Shown: piece after piece, positions 8,483 to 17,003 of the stretch
Layout of the letters: each line of letters opens with the position of its first letter
Position numbering within the stretch: position 1 is the first letter of the stretch
Assembly: GCF_000972385.1 (NCBI RefSeq)
Contig: NZ_JXTE01000037.1
Location: 1 to 64,000, forward strand
DNA from: Streptomyces sp. WM6386
GTDB taxonomy: Bacteria; Actinomycetota; Actinomycetes; Streptomycetales; Streptomycetaceae
Direction: 5' to 3'
Length of the DNA stretch: 64,000 bases
The notes under the pieces: generated by a model
Database searches by the model: none
Told to the model about the DNA's origin: nothing
What the model saw: the letters and a program-made list of their open reading frames with translations, nothing else
Position numbers and translations under genes: made by a program

Positions 8483-10735
8483 ATGAGACGTCGTTGGTGG
8501 GGGGCGGCCGCGCTGACGGCCGCGACGGTGACCGGGGCACTGGTCGTCCAGGGCATGATCGGCGGTCCGGCGGACAGCGCGGCGGACGACGGCAAGTCAC
8601 GGCCCGTCAAGAGCAGCACCCGCACGGCGCAGCTGTCCGTGGCCGCCGACGGCACCTCGGCACAGCTCGGCAAGCGCGGCACCGCGCCCTTCAGCATGCT
8701 CGGCCTCACCTGGTCCGACACGTCCGCGCGCGTGAGCGCCACGATCGAGGCCCGCACCCGGGACGCCGAGACGGGCATCTGGTCCAAGTGGCTGACGCTG
8801 GAGGGCGACGGCGGCGAGGGCGAGCAGGGTGCCACGCGTGCCGGCACCGAGCCGGCCTGGGTCGGGGCGTCCGACGGCGTGGAAGTGCGGGTGGACGGCA
8901 AGTCCTCGGCCAAGCTGCCCAAGGGGCTGCGCCTGGACATGGTCGACCCGGGCTCCGGCACGGTGTCCGGCCTGGAGCCGGCCGCCTTCGCGATGGACGC
9001 CACCGAGTCGCCGAGCGCCTCTCCCGGCGAGAGCTCGACGGAGGCCTCCTCCGAGCCGTCCACCGGCGAGACGGACGGCACGGGCACACCCAGCGTGTCC
9101 ACGAGCCCGGCCGATACGCCCACGACCACCCCGCCGACGACCGGTACGCCGAGCGCGTCCACGTCACCGACGGCCACCCCGACCTCGACGGCTCCCTCCG
9201 CCCCGGCGTCCACCGTGCCGGAGCCGCCGATCACCTCGCGGGCCGGATGGGGTGCCGACGAGTCGATCAGCCCGGAGGAGCCGACCTATCTGCCGGGCGG
9301 GAAGATCAAGGCGGTCACGGTCCACCACACCGTCGACTCCAACGACTACACCTGCGAACAGGCGCCGGCCGTCGTCCGCGGCATCTACGCGTACCACGTG
9401 AAGACGCTGGGCTGGAAGGACATCGGCTACAACTTCCTTGTGGACAAGTGCGGCACGGTCTACGAGGGCCGCAAGGGCGGCGTCGACCTCCCGGTGCTGG
9501 GCGCGCACACCTACGGCTTCAACAGCCAGACCACCGGCATCTCGGTGCTCGGCACCTACACGGACGCGGCCCCGAGCACGGCCGCGATGACCTCCGTCGC
9601 CCGGATCGCCGCCTGGAAGCTCGGCCAGTACGGGGTCGACCCGGACGGCACCACCACGCTGACGGCGGGCGCGGACGGCAACAACTACTTCGGCAAGTCG
9701 TGGACCCTGGGCACCCAGCTGACGTACCCGACGATCATCGGTCACCGCGACGGCTACAACACCGAGTGCCCGGGTGACGCCTTCTACGCCAAGCTCTCCA
9801 CGATCCGCGGCTGGGCGGCGGGACCGGTCTCCGGCCTCACCCTCAAGTCGGTCACGGGCGCTGGTGTCATCGGCTCGACGACGTACGCCAAGGCTTCCGT
9901 CACCCTGAACTGGTCGGCCACCACCCCGTCCGCTCTGATATCGAAGTACGAGATCCTCGTCGACGGCAGGGTCGCCGCCACCACCTCGGGCACCGCCACC
10001 AGCGGCAAGGCGACCCTCACGGTCGGCAGCCACAAGGTCGCCGTTCGGGCCGTCCACCAGTCCGGCACCACGGCGAGCACCCCGACGGCCACGGTCGTCG
10101 CGGAGAGCACCGCGCCCACCTTCTCCACCAAGCCGAACCTCGCCCTGCGCACCGGCACGGTGAGCACCACGGCCGTCCCGCTCACGTTGAAGTGGAAGGC
10201 CACCGACACGGCCGCGCTCAAGGAGGTCAGGCTGACCGCCCCGGTCGCCAAGACCTACGGTCCGACGACGACCAGCGCCTCCCACACCGCCAAGTCCGGT
10301 ACGGCGACGGCCTGGTCGATGACGGCGTACGACCAGGCCGGCAACACCGCGACGGCCTCGGTCAGCGGCACCCCGGTGATCCTCCAGGAGACCTCGGCGA
10401 CGAAGTCGGGTACCTGGACGGCCAAGTCGTCGACCAGCTACCTGGGCGGCAAGTCGTACACCAGCAAGACCAAGAACGCCTCCCTGAGCTGGACGTTCAC
10501 CGGCCGCTCGGCGGCCTGGGTGGTCTCGCGGGCCTCGACCTCGGGCCAGGCGTACGTCTACGTGGACGGCACGAAGGTCGCCACCGTCGACCTCAAGTCG
10601 ACGACGACCAAGTACCGTGACGCGCTCTGGACGAAGACCTGGTCGAGCAGTGCCAAGCACACCGTCAAGATCGTGGTCGCCGCCACCAGCGGCCGCCCGA
10701 CGGTGACGACGGACGGGCTGGTCTACCTCAAGTGA
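8483..10735 (+). CDS. Secreted peptidoglycan-recognition amidase with Ig-like repeats
   Basis: The 750-aa exported protein is an N-acetylmuramoyl-L-alanine amidase of the PGRP/Amidase_2 type. It has a signal peptide (MRRRWWGAAAL then a hydrophobic stretch), a beta-rich N-terminal domain, a Thr/Pro/Ser linker near residues 205-245, and the PGRP domain with AVTVHHTVDSN, GYNFLVD and GHRDGYNTECPG, which carry the zinc-ligand His/Cys positions. The C-terminal third is Thr/Ser-rich beta-sandwich repeats that may bind the wall. ATG 8483 is chosen because it gives a proper signal peptide; GTG 8459 is an in-frame alternative. Confidence 0.88.
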   Translation: MRRRWWGAAALTAATVTGALVVQGMIGGPADSAADDGKSRPVKSSTRTAQLSVAADGTSAQLGKRGTAPFSMLGLTWSDTSARVSATIEARTRDAETGIWSKWLTLEGDGGEGEQGATRAGTEPAWVGASDGVEVRVDGKSSAKLPKGLRLDMVDPGSGTVSGLEPAAFAMDATESPSASPGESSTEASSEPSTGETDGTGTPSVSTSPADTPTTTPPTTGTPSASTSPTATPTSTAPSAPASTVPEPPITSRAGWGADESISPEEPTYLPGGKIKAVTVHHTVDSNDYTCEQAPAVVRGIYAYHVKTLGWKDIGYNFLVDKCGTVYEGRKGGVDLPVLGAHTYGFNSQTTGISVLGTYTDAAPSTAAMTSVARIAAWKLGQYGVDPDGTTTLTAGADGNNYFGKSWTLGTQLTYPTIIGHRDGYNTECPGDAFYAKLSTIRGWAAGPVSGLTLKSVTGAGVIGSTTYAKASVTLNWSATTPSALISKYEILVDGRVAATTSGTATSGKATLTVGSHKVAVRAVHQSGTTASTPTATVVAESTAPTFSTKPNLALRTGTVSTTAVPLTLKWKATDTAALKEVRLTAPVAKTYGPTTTSASHTAKSGTATAWSMTAYDQAGNTATASVSGTPVILQETSATKSGTWTAKSSTSYLGGKSYTSKTKNASLSWTFTGRSAAWVVSRASTSGQAYVYVDGTKVATVDLKSTTTKYRDALWTKTWSSSAKHTVKIVVAATSGRPTVTTDGLVYLK

Positions 10736-10753
10736 CGAGCCCGAAGTGACGAG

Positions 10754-10781
10754 AGGGGGCGGGGAGCGATCCTCGCCCCCT
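10754..10781 (+). terminator. Terminator of the PGRP amidase gene
   Basis: AGGGGGCG (10754-10761) and CGCCCCCT (10774-10781) pair around a 12-base loop, 18 bases after the stop. Confidence 0.75.
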
Positions 10782-10802
10782 TCTCCGTGCGATGCTGACC
10801 AG

Positions 10803-11195
10803 GTGAACCGTGAGGATCTCGTCAGACTGCGCAAGGCACGCGACCGCATGGACCGCGAGTACACCGAACCCCTCGACGTGACCGCCCTCGCGCGCACCGC
10901 CCTGATGTCCCCGGGCCACTTCCAGCGCAGCTTCAAGGAGGCGTACGGCGAGACGCCGTACGGCTATCTCATGACCCGTCGCGTCGAGCGCGCGAAGATG
11001 CTGCTGCGCCGCGGCGACCTCTCCGTCACCGATGTCTGCATGGCGGTCGGCTGTACGTCCCTCGGCTCCTTCAGCTCCCGCTTCACCGAACTGGTGGGCG
11101 AGACGCCGAGTTCCTACCGGGCCCGCTCGCACGAGGAGAGCGCGGAGATCCCGCCCTGCGTCGTGCGGGCGTACACGCGCCCCAGACGGACGTAA
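10803..11195 (+). CDS. AraC-family transcription regulator (HTH domain only)
   Basis: The 130-aa protein consists almost entirely of an AraC/XylS double helix-turn-helix (ALARTALMSPGHFQRSFKEA, then VCMAVGCTSLGSFSSRFTEL). It has no sensor domain, so it may respond to a separate factor. It is followed after 26 bases by a VOC-fold gene, a pairing that is common in actinobacteria and suggests the regulator controls it. Start GTG 10803 is chosen because upstream sequence is the amidase terminator; the ribosome-binding site is weak. Confidence 0.85.
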   Translation: MNREDLVRLRKARDRMDREYTEPLDVTALARTALMSPGHFQRSFKEAYGETPYGYLMTRRVERAKMLLRRGDLSVTDVCMAVGCTSLGSFSSRFTELVGETPSSYRARSHEESAEIPPCVVRAYTRPRRT

Positions 11196-11221
11196 CGCGG
11201 TTCCGACCTTAGGTTGGTCCC

Positions 11222-11632
11222 ATGGACCTGAAACTCCACACCTGTTTCATCGCCGTCGACGACCACGACAAGGCGATCGCCTTCTACTGCGACGTCCTGG
11301 GCCTGGAGGTCCGCAACGACGTCAAGTACGAGGGCATGCGGTGGACGACCGTCGGGTCGCCGCTGCAACCGGACGTGTCGATCGTCCTGGAGCCGCCCGC
11401 GGCCAACCCCGACCTCTCCCCCGCCGACCGGGAGGCGATGGAGCAGCTGCTGGCCAAAGGCGTGCTGCGCGGGGTCAACTTCACCACCGCGGACTGCGAC
11501 GCCCTCTTCGCCCGCGTGCAGGAATCCGGCGCCGACGTGATCCAGGAACCGACGGACATGCCGTACGGGGTGCGCGACTGCGCGTTCCGGGACCCCGCCG
11601 GAAATATGCTGCGGTTCATGCAGTCCCCCTGA
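11222..11632 (+). CDS. VOC/glyoxalase-fold protein
   Basis: The 136-aa protein has two beta-alpha-beta-beta-beta modules of the vicinal-oxygen-chelate fold: an opening LHTCFIAVDDHDKAIAFYCDVLG and an end RDCAFRDPAGNMLRFMQ. The family includes glyoxalases, bleomycin-type resistance proteins and dioxygenases; the substrate is unknown. It starts at ATG 11222, directly after the AraC regulator, and is probably co-transcribed with it. Confidence 0.85.
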   Translation: MDLKLHTCFIAVDDHDKAIAFYCDVLGLEVRNDVKYEGMRWTTVGSPLQPDVSIVLEPPAANPDLSPADREAMEQLLAKGVLRGVNFTTADCDALFARVQESGADVIQEPTDMPYGVRDCAFRDPAGNMLRFMQSP

Positions 11633-11647
11633 TCTACGATCCCCGGC

Positions 11648-12391
11648 ATGAGCATCCGCTGGACGTACGCCTTCGTCGACCGTCGCATCGAACTCCTCGA
11701 CCGGGCCCATGAGTTCTGGACGGCGGTCACGGACACGCGGCTGTCCGCCCCACGTGGCTCGCGGGGCGAGTTCGTGACCCTCGTACCCGACGGCGCCGAC
11801 GCCTGCGTCAAGGTCCAGGGCGTCGACGAGGGCGGCGGTGCCCACCTCGACTTCTCCGTGGACGTGGACGGCCTGCCGGAGTTCGTGCGGTCGGCTCTGC
11901 GGCTGGGCGCGACCATGGCGGCCGAGCACGAGGGGTGGGCCGTACTCCGCTCCCCCGCCGGGCACTTGTTCTGCGCGGTGCCCTGGCACGGGGAGTCGGT
12001 CCGCCCGCCCGTCGTCCACGGCAGCCGCCTCGACCAGGTCTGCCTCGACCTCGCGCCTTCGCTCTACGACACCGAAGTCACGTTCTGGAGCGCCCTGTTG
12101 CCCGGCTGGGAGTCCCGCCCCGGCTCGCTGCCCGAGTTCCACGTACTCGTGCCGCCGCCCGGCCTCCCGGTCCGCATCCTGCTCCAACGGCTCGGCGAGG
12201 AACGCGCCGGCTCCGCCCATCTCGACCTGGCCTGCGCGGACATCGAAGCGACCCGGGTCCGGCACGAGAAGCTGGGCGCGGAGACGGTCGCGCACGGCAG
12301 GCACTGGACGGTGCTGCGGGATCCGGCGGGCGGGACGTACTGCCTGACCGGCCGTGATCCGGAGACGGGCGGGCTGCCTAGCGCGCCGTGA
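11648..12391 (+). CDS. Two-domain VOC-family protein
   Basis: The 247-aa protein has two glyoxalase-like halves, each ending in a DPAG/SPAG-type strand (LRSPAGHLFCAV and LRDPAGGTYCLTG), so it is an internal duplication of the VOC fold. The function is unknown. It lies 15 bases after the previous VOC gene, so the two are probably in one transcript. Its last 14 bases overlap the convergent membrane-protein gene. Confidence 0.82.
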   Translation: MSIRWTYAFVDRRIELLDRAHEFWTAVTDTRLSAPRGSRGEFVTLVPDGADACVKVQGVDEGGGAHLDFSVDVDGLPEFVRSALRLGATMAAEHEGWAVLRSPAGHLFCAVPWHGESVRPPVVHGSRLDQVCLDLAPSLYDTEVTFWSALLPGWESRPGSLPEFHVLVPPPGLPVRILLQRLGEERAGSAHLDLACADIEATRVRHEKLGAETVAHGRHWTVLRDPAGGTYCLTGRDPETGGLPSAP

Positions 12392-12623
12392 CGCACAGGA
12401 CCGTCGTCCCGTCGCTCTCCTCCTCCGGCGGGCTGGGCGTGACGAGCCCGCACCGCTCCTTCCAGTCCTCCGGGAGCGACGGCTGCGGGCTGAACTCGGT
12501 CCGCCCCACCGGCTTCTGCGGCTCTTCCGAGTCCTGAAGCCACCAGGTGAGTCCGCCCCCGACGACCACCGCGACCGCCCACGCGATCACGGCCCATCGC
12601 CACCACCGGGGCCGGTGCGTCAC
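12378..12623 (-). CDS. Small single-pass membrane protein
   Basis: About 81 residues: a basic N-terminus, one transmembrane helix (WAVIAWAVAVVVGGGLTWWL), then a polar, proline-rich domain with two cysteines (ERCGLV, VLCVTAR) that could form an extracytoplasmic disulfide. The start is taken at GTG 12623, whose GTGA overlaps the upstream DUF952 stop; GTG 12629 is an alternative. No function is recognised. Confidence 0.65.
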   Translation of the reverse strand: MTHRPRWWRWAVIAWAVAVVVGGGLTWWLQDSEEPQKPVGRTEFSPQPSLPEDWKERCGLVTPSPPEEESDGTTVLCVTAR

Positions 12624-12946
12624 CCCCACGCCTCCACGTCCACCACTGCCTCCACCGGCAGCGGCCCGTAGATGTGCGGGAACTCCTCGGCACCGGGCTC
12701 CGGGGCCTCGTACTTCAGGGGTACGCCGAGCCGGTCGGGGTCGATGACCAGGAGCACCAGTTCGTCGGGGCCGTCGTAGGAGCCGTAGAGGAAGGCGGCG
12801 ACGTCCGGGAGCTGCGCGCGCGTCGAGCAGTGGATGAAGCCCACCTCCTGGAGGGTCTTGCCGCGGGTCGACATCTCGTACGTGCCGCGGGCGCGGGCGG
12901 CTTCCCAGAGGGCGCGTTCGGTCAGGTGCACGATGGGCGTGGACAT
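12620..12946 (-). CDS. DUF952 family protein
   Basis: The 108-aa protein matches the DUF952 family (HLTERALWEAA, GFIHCST, FPHIYGPLPVEAV), a small glutathione-transferase-like domain of unknown role. It starts at ATG 12946, just after the ECF42 sigma gene ends at 12956, and overlaps the following membrane protein gene by four bases, so the minus-strand genes here probably share a transcript. Confidence 0.85.
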   Translation of the reverse strand: MSTPIVHLTERALWEAARARGTYEMSTRGKTLQEVGFIHCSTRAQLPDVAAFLYGSYDGPDELVLLVIDPDRLGVPLKYEAPEPGAEEFPHIYGPLPVEAVVDVEAWG

Positions 12947-12955
12947 GGACTCACG

Positions 12956-14152
12956 TTATGCCCTGAGCCGTGCCGCCCGCCCGTGCAGATAGCGCTGCTC
13001 GGGCAGGCTCAGCGTCTGCGCGGCCGCCGACTCGTAGGCGGCGCGGGCTTCGTCGTACGATCCGGCGCGCTCCAGCAGATGAGCCCGTACGGCATCCCGG
13101 CGATGTCCCAACTCGCCCTCCAGGGCGTCCACTTCGGCGAGCCCCGCTTCGGGCCCGTGGACCATGGCGAGGGCGACCGCGCGGTTGAGGCGTTCGACGG
13201 GGCCGGGGACGAGGCGGACCAGGACGTCGTAGAGGCCGAGGATCTCCCGCCAGTCGGTGGCCTCGGCGCAGGGTGCCTCGTCGTGCACGGCGGCGATGGC
13301 CGCGCGCAGTCGGTACGGGCCCGCCGGGCCGCTGCTCAGGGCGCGGGTGATGAGAGCCACGCCCTCCTCGATCGCGGCCTTGTCCCAGCGGTCGCGGTCC
13401 TGTTCGTCGAGGGGCACGAGGTCGCCGTGCGGGCCGGTACGGGCCTCGCGGCGGGCGTCGGTGAGCAGCATCAGGGCGAGCAGTCCGGTGACCTCGCCGG
13501 TGTCGGGGAGGAGCCGGTGGACGGTGCGGGTCAGCCGGATCGCCTCGGCGGCGAGGTCGCGGCGTTGCAGCGCCGGGCCGGAGGTCGCCGTATAGCCCTC
13601 GTTGAAGATCAGGTACAGCGTGTGGAGGACGGCCGGCAGCCGCTCCAGCCCGTGGTCGGGCCGCCCGAAGCGCACGCCCTTGACGCGCTGCTTGGCACGG
13701 CTGATGCGCTGGGCCATGGTCGCCTCGGGCACCAGGTGGGCGCGGGCGATCTCGGCCGTCGTCAGACCGCCGACCGCGCGGAGGGTGAGGGCGATCTGCG
13801 CGGGTGGGGGCAGGTCGGGGTGGCAGCACAGGAAGAGGAGGGAGAGGGTGTCGTCGTCCTGCGGGACCCGCTCGGCCGGTGGCAGGGCGAGCGCCGCCGC
13901 CTTCTCCTCCCGCGCCCGCCGCGCGTCCTCCGCCCGCAGTGCGTCCACGAGCCGCCGCGAGGCCACCTTGATGAGCCAGCCGCGCGGATTGTCCGGCACC
14001 CCGGCCTCGGGCCACTGCCCTGCCGCCGCCAGGAGTGCCTCCTGTACGGCGTCCTCGGCGGCGTCGAAATGGCCGTAGCGCCTGATCAGCGCGGAGAGGA
14101 CCTGCGGCGCGTGCAGGCGCAGCAGGTCCTCGACGTCGGTCGTCCGTCGCAC
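12956..14152 (-). CDS. ECF42-type RNA polymerase sigma factor with TPR-like C-terminal extension
   Basis: The 398-aa sigma factor has region 2 near residues 10-75 (FDAAEDAVQEALLAA, NPRGWLIKVASRRLVD), region 4 near 105-160 (LTTAEIARAHLVPEATMAQR) and a helical, TPR-like extension of about 220 residues. Family knowledge: the ECF42 group has this extension in place of an anti-sigma factor and is encoded next to DGPF/YCII proteins, as here. The start is GTG 14152, five bases after the DGPF gene. Targets are unknown; in the group the DGPF gene itself is the usual target. Confidence 0.88.
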   Translation of the reverse strand: MRRTTDVEDLLRLHAPQVLSALIRRYGHFDAAEDAVQEALLAAAGQWPEAGVPDNPRGWLIKVASRRLVDALRAEDARRAREEKAAALALPPAERVPQDDDTLSLLFLCCHPDLPPPAQIALTLRAVGGLTTAEIARAHLVPEATMAQRISRAKQRVKGVRFGRPDHGLERLPAVLHTLYLIFNEGYTATSGPALQRRDLAAEAIRLTRTVHRLLPDTGEVTGLLALMLLTDARREARTGPHGDLVPLDEQDRDRWDKAAIEEGVALITRALSSGPAGPYRLRAAIAAVHDEAPCAEATDWREILGLYDVLVRLVPGPVERLNRAVALAMVHGPEAGLAEVDALEGELGHRRDAVRAHLLERAGSYDEARAAYESAAAQTLSLPEQRYLHGRAARLRA

Positions 14153-14157
14153 GCGGC

Positions 14158-14571
14158 TCAGATGTCCCCGGCGCCGTCCAGGATGGGGCGGATCACCACG
14201 GGGTGGTCGGGGGCGCCCGCGGGCTGCGGGCAGTGGGCGATGCGCTCGGCGATCTCCGTGACCCGCTCCAGGCTCGCGCAGTCCAGCACCCAGTAGCCGG
14301 CCAGCAGCTCCTTGGTCTCGCTGTACGGCCCGTCGGTGATCACGGCCTTGCCGTCCGCGCCGAGGCCGACGTGGCGGACCTTGGCGGGCTCGGCGAGGCC
14401 CTGGCCGTCGACCATCTCACCGCTCTCGGCCAGGTCGTCGTTGATCGCGCTCATGAAGGCGTACATCGCCTGGACCTCCTGCTCGCTCCAGGCCGGGGAG
14501 TCCGCGGAGGCCTTGCCGCGCATGGCCTCGTAGTCGGCCTGGGTTCCCTGCACCATGACCAGGTACTTCAT
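14158..14571 (-). CDS. DGPF/YCII-family protein partner of the ECF42 sigma factor
   Basis: The 137-aa protein has the YCII ferredoxin-like fold with the family motif DGPYSETKELLAGY (the DGPF position reads DGPY) and starts MKYLVMVQG. Proteins of this type are linked to ECF42 sigma factors; the biochemical role is unproven. It starts at ATG 14571 and is the first gene of the minus-strand cluster running to 12378. Confidence 0.88.
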   Translation of the reverse strand: MKYLVMVQGTQADYEAMRGKASADSPAWSEQEVQAMYAFMSAINDDLAESGEMVDGQGLAEPAKVRHVGLGADGKAVITDGPYSETKELLAGYWVLDCASLERVTEIAERIAHCPQPAGAPDHPVVIRPILDGAGDI

Positions 14572-14655
14572 GAGTCCACTCCTTCGGCTCCGGCCACCCC
14601 TGACGGGCGGCTCTCACAGGGGACGTCGGAGCCGGGCCCGGGTTCTCGACAGGAT

Positions 14656-14865
14656 TCAGGATTTTTTCGCGGCGGATTTCCTGCCGATCTTCTTCGCGCG
14701 CTCGTCCTCGGGCTCAGTGCCCTCCTCGACGTACGCCTCGCACTTCGGGTTCCGGCATGGCCCGGCCACCCAGACCGGGACCCACGCGCCCAGCGTCTTG
14801 TGACGCTTGACGACCGTCTCGACAGACTGTCCACAGGCGGGACAGGCATGTTTTTCGCTGTCCAT
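14656..14865 (-). CDS. Small zinc-ribbon protein
   Basis: The 69-aa protein carries CPACGQ and, 28 residues on, CRNPKC, a four-cysteine zinc-ribbon arrangement, followed by an acidic stretch and a Lys-rich tail (KKIGRKSAAKKS). The tail suggests nucleic-acid contact. Function is unknown. Start ATG 14865 has a weak AAGG upstream. Confidence 0.65.
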   Translation of the reverse strand: MDSEKHACPACGQSVETVVKRHKTLGAWVPVWVAGPCRNPKCEAYVEEGTEPEDERAKKIGRKSAAKKS

Positions 14866-14891
14866 GCCTTCAGAGTAGGGCGGACAGGGCG

Positions 14892-15476
14892 TCAGCGCTT
14901 CCTGCTGTACGTCCGCACGAAGACGCCGTTCTTGAAGGTACGGACTTCGTCGAGCCCGAACTCGGTGATCGAGAAGCCGGATCCGAACATCGGCATGCCC
15001 GAGCCGATGGTGACCGGGTACGTCTTGATGACGAGTTCGTCGATCAGGTCGAACAGCTCGCCCGCGATCTGGGATCCTCCGCACAGATAGATCCCCAACT
15101 CCCCTTCCTCGGCCTTCAGTTCGCGGACCTTGCCGACCAGGTCGTCGGCGATGATCTCGACGTTGGGGTCGGGCGACTCGGTCAGGGTGCGCGAGGCGAC
15201 GTACTCGCGCAGGTGGGCGTAGGGGCTGGTGATGCCCTGCTTCAAGCCCTCGTTGTAGCTGCCGCGGCCCTGGACGACGGTGTCCCACCGCTTGTTCTCG
15301 AGTGCGTCGAGGCCCAGGGCCCTGCGGCCCGCGGTCGCCAGGGTTTCCGGGTACTCGGCCGCGAGGAACGCCAGGAACTCCTCGTCGACGAACGGCATCA
15401 TGAACATCGCGTCGCCGCTCTCGTCCCCGATGAAGCCGTCGATGGAACAGGCGATGAAGTACGTGAGCTTGCGCAA
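14892..15476 (-). CDS. RibD/DHFR-like reductase
   Basis: The 194-aa protein has the dihydrofolate-reductase-like RibD C-terminal fold (LTYFIACSIDGFIGDE, LGIYLCGGSQIAGELFDLIDELVI). These proteins are probably NADPH reductases, but the substrate is unknown and it is unlikely to be the housekeeping DHFR. TTG 15476 is chosen because GGAAAGAG lies 7 bases upstream and homologues usually begin at RKLTYF. An ATG at 15536 would sit at or before the predicted transcription start. It is divergent from a TetR gene. Confidence 0.8.
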   Translation of the reverse strand: MRKLTYFIACSIDGFIGDESGDAMFMMPFVDEEFLAFLAAEYPETLATAGRRALGLDALENKRWDTVVQGRGSYNEGLKQGITSPYAHLREYVASRTLTESPDPNVEIIADDLVGKVRELKAEEGELGIYLCGGSQIAGELFDLIDELVIKTYPVTIGSGMPMFGSGFSITEFGLDEVRTFKNGVFVRTYSRKR

Positions 15477-15536
15477 GCTGGTCTCTTTCCGTCGGCTGGG
15501 TGTGCTGGCTGTGTACTGTCCGTTGAACGACTTCAT

Positions 15537-15565
15537 TTGTAGTGCTTCACTTGTAGTGGTTGCAA
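15537..15565. promoter_or_regulatory. Reductase promoter overlapped by repeated TTGTAGTG operator
   Basis: On the minus strand TTGCAA (15565-15560) and TACAAA (15541-15536) make a -35/-10 pair with an 18-bp spacer. The plus-strand octamer TTGTAGTG occurs at 15537-15544 and 15551-15558, inside this promoter, and AGTG-CTT-CACT is an inverted repeat between them. This is the likely binding site of the divergent TetR regulator. Confidence 0.6.
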
Positions 15566-15607
15566 GGTGTTTTCGGCATCCGGCGCAAGTAGGAGAGGGG
15601 ATTCCGT

Positions 15608-16198
15608 ATGGCGAGCAATCCGGAGCGACGGGCCGCACTGGTCGACGCGGGGGTCGAGGTGCTCTCACGGGAGGGGGCCCGGGGGCTGACGTTCCGTGCG
15701 GTGGACGCGGCGGCCGGGGTGCCGGTGGGGACCGCCTCCAACTACTTCACCGGGCGCGACGATCTGCTGCGCCAGATAGACGCCCGGCTGCATGTACGAC
15801 TCGCTCCCGATCCTTCGGTGCTCGCCGAACTGATGACGAGACCGAAGGACCGAGCGCTGGTCGCGGCCTTCATGCACGACCTCATGGCCCGCGCGACCCA
15901 CGACCGCACCGGCTATCTGGCCCTCCTGGAAATGCGCCTCGAAGCCACTCGCCGTCCCGAACTCCGGGATTCCTACACCAAGTCGGTACGTGGCGACCTC
16001 GACGACGGCATGCGGTTCCACCGCGACGCGGGACTCCCCGGCGGCGACGAAACGGTCGTGGTCCTCTACCTCGCGATGCTCGGCCTGATCCTGGAACACC
16101 TGACCCTGCCGGGGGTACTGGCCGGGGTGCTGCCGGGGGTGGGGGTGCCGGAGGGTGTGGTGGAGCGGATCGTGGGGGTGGTGGTGCCGGAGGAGTAG
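15608..16198 (+). CDS. TetR-family regulator
   Basis: The 196-aa regulator has an N-terminal TetR HTH (residues about 8-54, with LTFRAVDAAAGVPVGTASNYF) and a helical ligand-binding domain. Start ATG 15608 has AGGAGAGG upstream. It is divergent from the reductase gene across about 130 bp holding a repeated octamer, so it probably represses itself and that gene. The last 30 residues are Gly/Val/Pro-rich and repetitive. Confidence 0.88.
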   Translation: MASNPERRAALVDAGVEVLSREGARGLTFRAVDAAAGVPVGTASNYFTGRDDLLRQIDARLHVRLAPDPSVLAELMTRPKDRALVAAFMHDLMARATHDRTGYLALLEMRLEATRRPELRDSYTKSVRGDLDDGMRFHRDAGLPGGDETVVVLYLAMLGLILEHLTLPGVLAGVLPGVGVPEGVVERIVGVVVPEE

Positions 16199-16223
16199 CC
16201 GGCCCCGCCCAGCACCCCCGCGG

Positions 16224-16375
16224 CCGGACGCACCGCGGGGGTCGGACACACGTACCGCGGGACCGGACGCACCACGGCGGCCGGGCACACGCACCGCGGG
16301 ACCGGACGCACCACGGCGGTCGGGCACACGCACCGCGGGACCGGACGCACCGCGAGGGTCGGCGTCTCCTGGGTC
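16224..16375. repeat. 39-bp tandem repeat between tetR and GNAT genes
   Basis: The unit beginning CCGGACGCACC recurs at 16224, 16263, 16302 and 16341, exactly 39 bp apart; the two central units differ at only a few bases. Because 39 is a multiple of three, the repeats read as 13-residue repeats in shadow ORFs, but no start or ribosome-binding site supports a gene. There are no unique spacers, so it is a minisatellite, not a CRISPR. Confidence 0.85.
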
Positions 16376-16403
16376 CCGGCGGATGCCGCCCGCTCGCGTC
16401 GGA

Positions 16404-17003
16404 TCAGCCCCGTGGCTCGCGCCACATCGGCCACATCTGAGGGCCGGCCGGGAGGTCGAGCGCGGGGCCGGCGGGCTGGAAGCCGAGGCGTTCGTACAGG
16501 GCGCGGCTGCGGGCGCTGCTTGCCTCCAGGTAGGCGCAGAGGCCCTCGCGGTCGCAGCGGTCGAGGACCGAGGCGATGAGCGCGGTACCCAGGCCCTGGC
16601 CCTGGTGCTCCGGTGCCACGCCGATCATCCACAGGTATTCGTGGGCGCGGCCGGCGGGGTGGATGTCCGCCGTCAGCCGGCCGATCAGCTCGACGCGCTC
16701 GTTGTCCGGGTCGACTTCCGCGCGCAGCTCGGCGGGGCCATCGGCGCCCTCCTCGTCCGCGTGCTCGCCGTCCGGCACCGACAGCCACAGCGCACAGGCC
16801 GTACCGTCCTCGGTGACGTCGACGCGTCCCTCGGCCAGCACGATGTCGGTGAAGGCGGCCATGAGCCGATGGTGGGTCGTTCGGCGGTGCTCGTCACCCG
16901 GGAACACCCACCGGCTGACCGGGTCGTCCTGGAACGCCGCGTCCAGCAGTCCGACGACCAGCTCACGATCCCCTTCGCCCGCCGCCCGGATCGCCACACC
17001 CAT
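16404..17003 (-). CDS. GNAT-family N-acetyltransferase
   Basis: The 199-aa protein has the acetyl-CoA-binding motif A (LWMIGVAPEHQGQGLGTALI) and motif B (LEASSARSRALYERLGF). The acceptor is unknown. Start ATG 17003; no strong ribosome-binding site is visible. It is convergent with the tetR gene across the 39-bp repeat. Confidence 0.88.
   Translation of the reverse strand: MGVAIRAAGEGDRELVVGLLDAAFQDDPVSRWVFPGDEHRRTTHHRLMAAFTDIVLAEGRVDVTEDGTACALWLSVPDGEHADEEGADGPAELRAEVDPDNERVELIGRLTADIHPAGRAHEYLWMIGVAPEHQGQGLGTALIASVLDRCDREGLCAYLEASSARSRALYERLGFQPAGPALDLPAGPQMWPMWREPRG

Noticed and set aside
9164..10936. 590-aa open frame on the minus strand
   Set aside because: Antisense to the PGRP amidase gene and across its terminator; no start signal or motif.
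12674..14296. 540-aa open frame on the plus strand
   Set aside because: Antisense to the DUF952 and ECF42 sigma genes, both of which have family motifs.
16224..16375. CRISPR-like regularly spaced repeats
   Set aside because: The 39-bp units are contiguous without unique spacers, and no cas genes are near.
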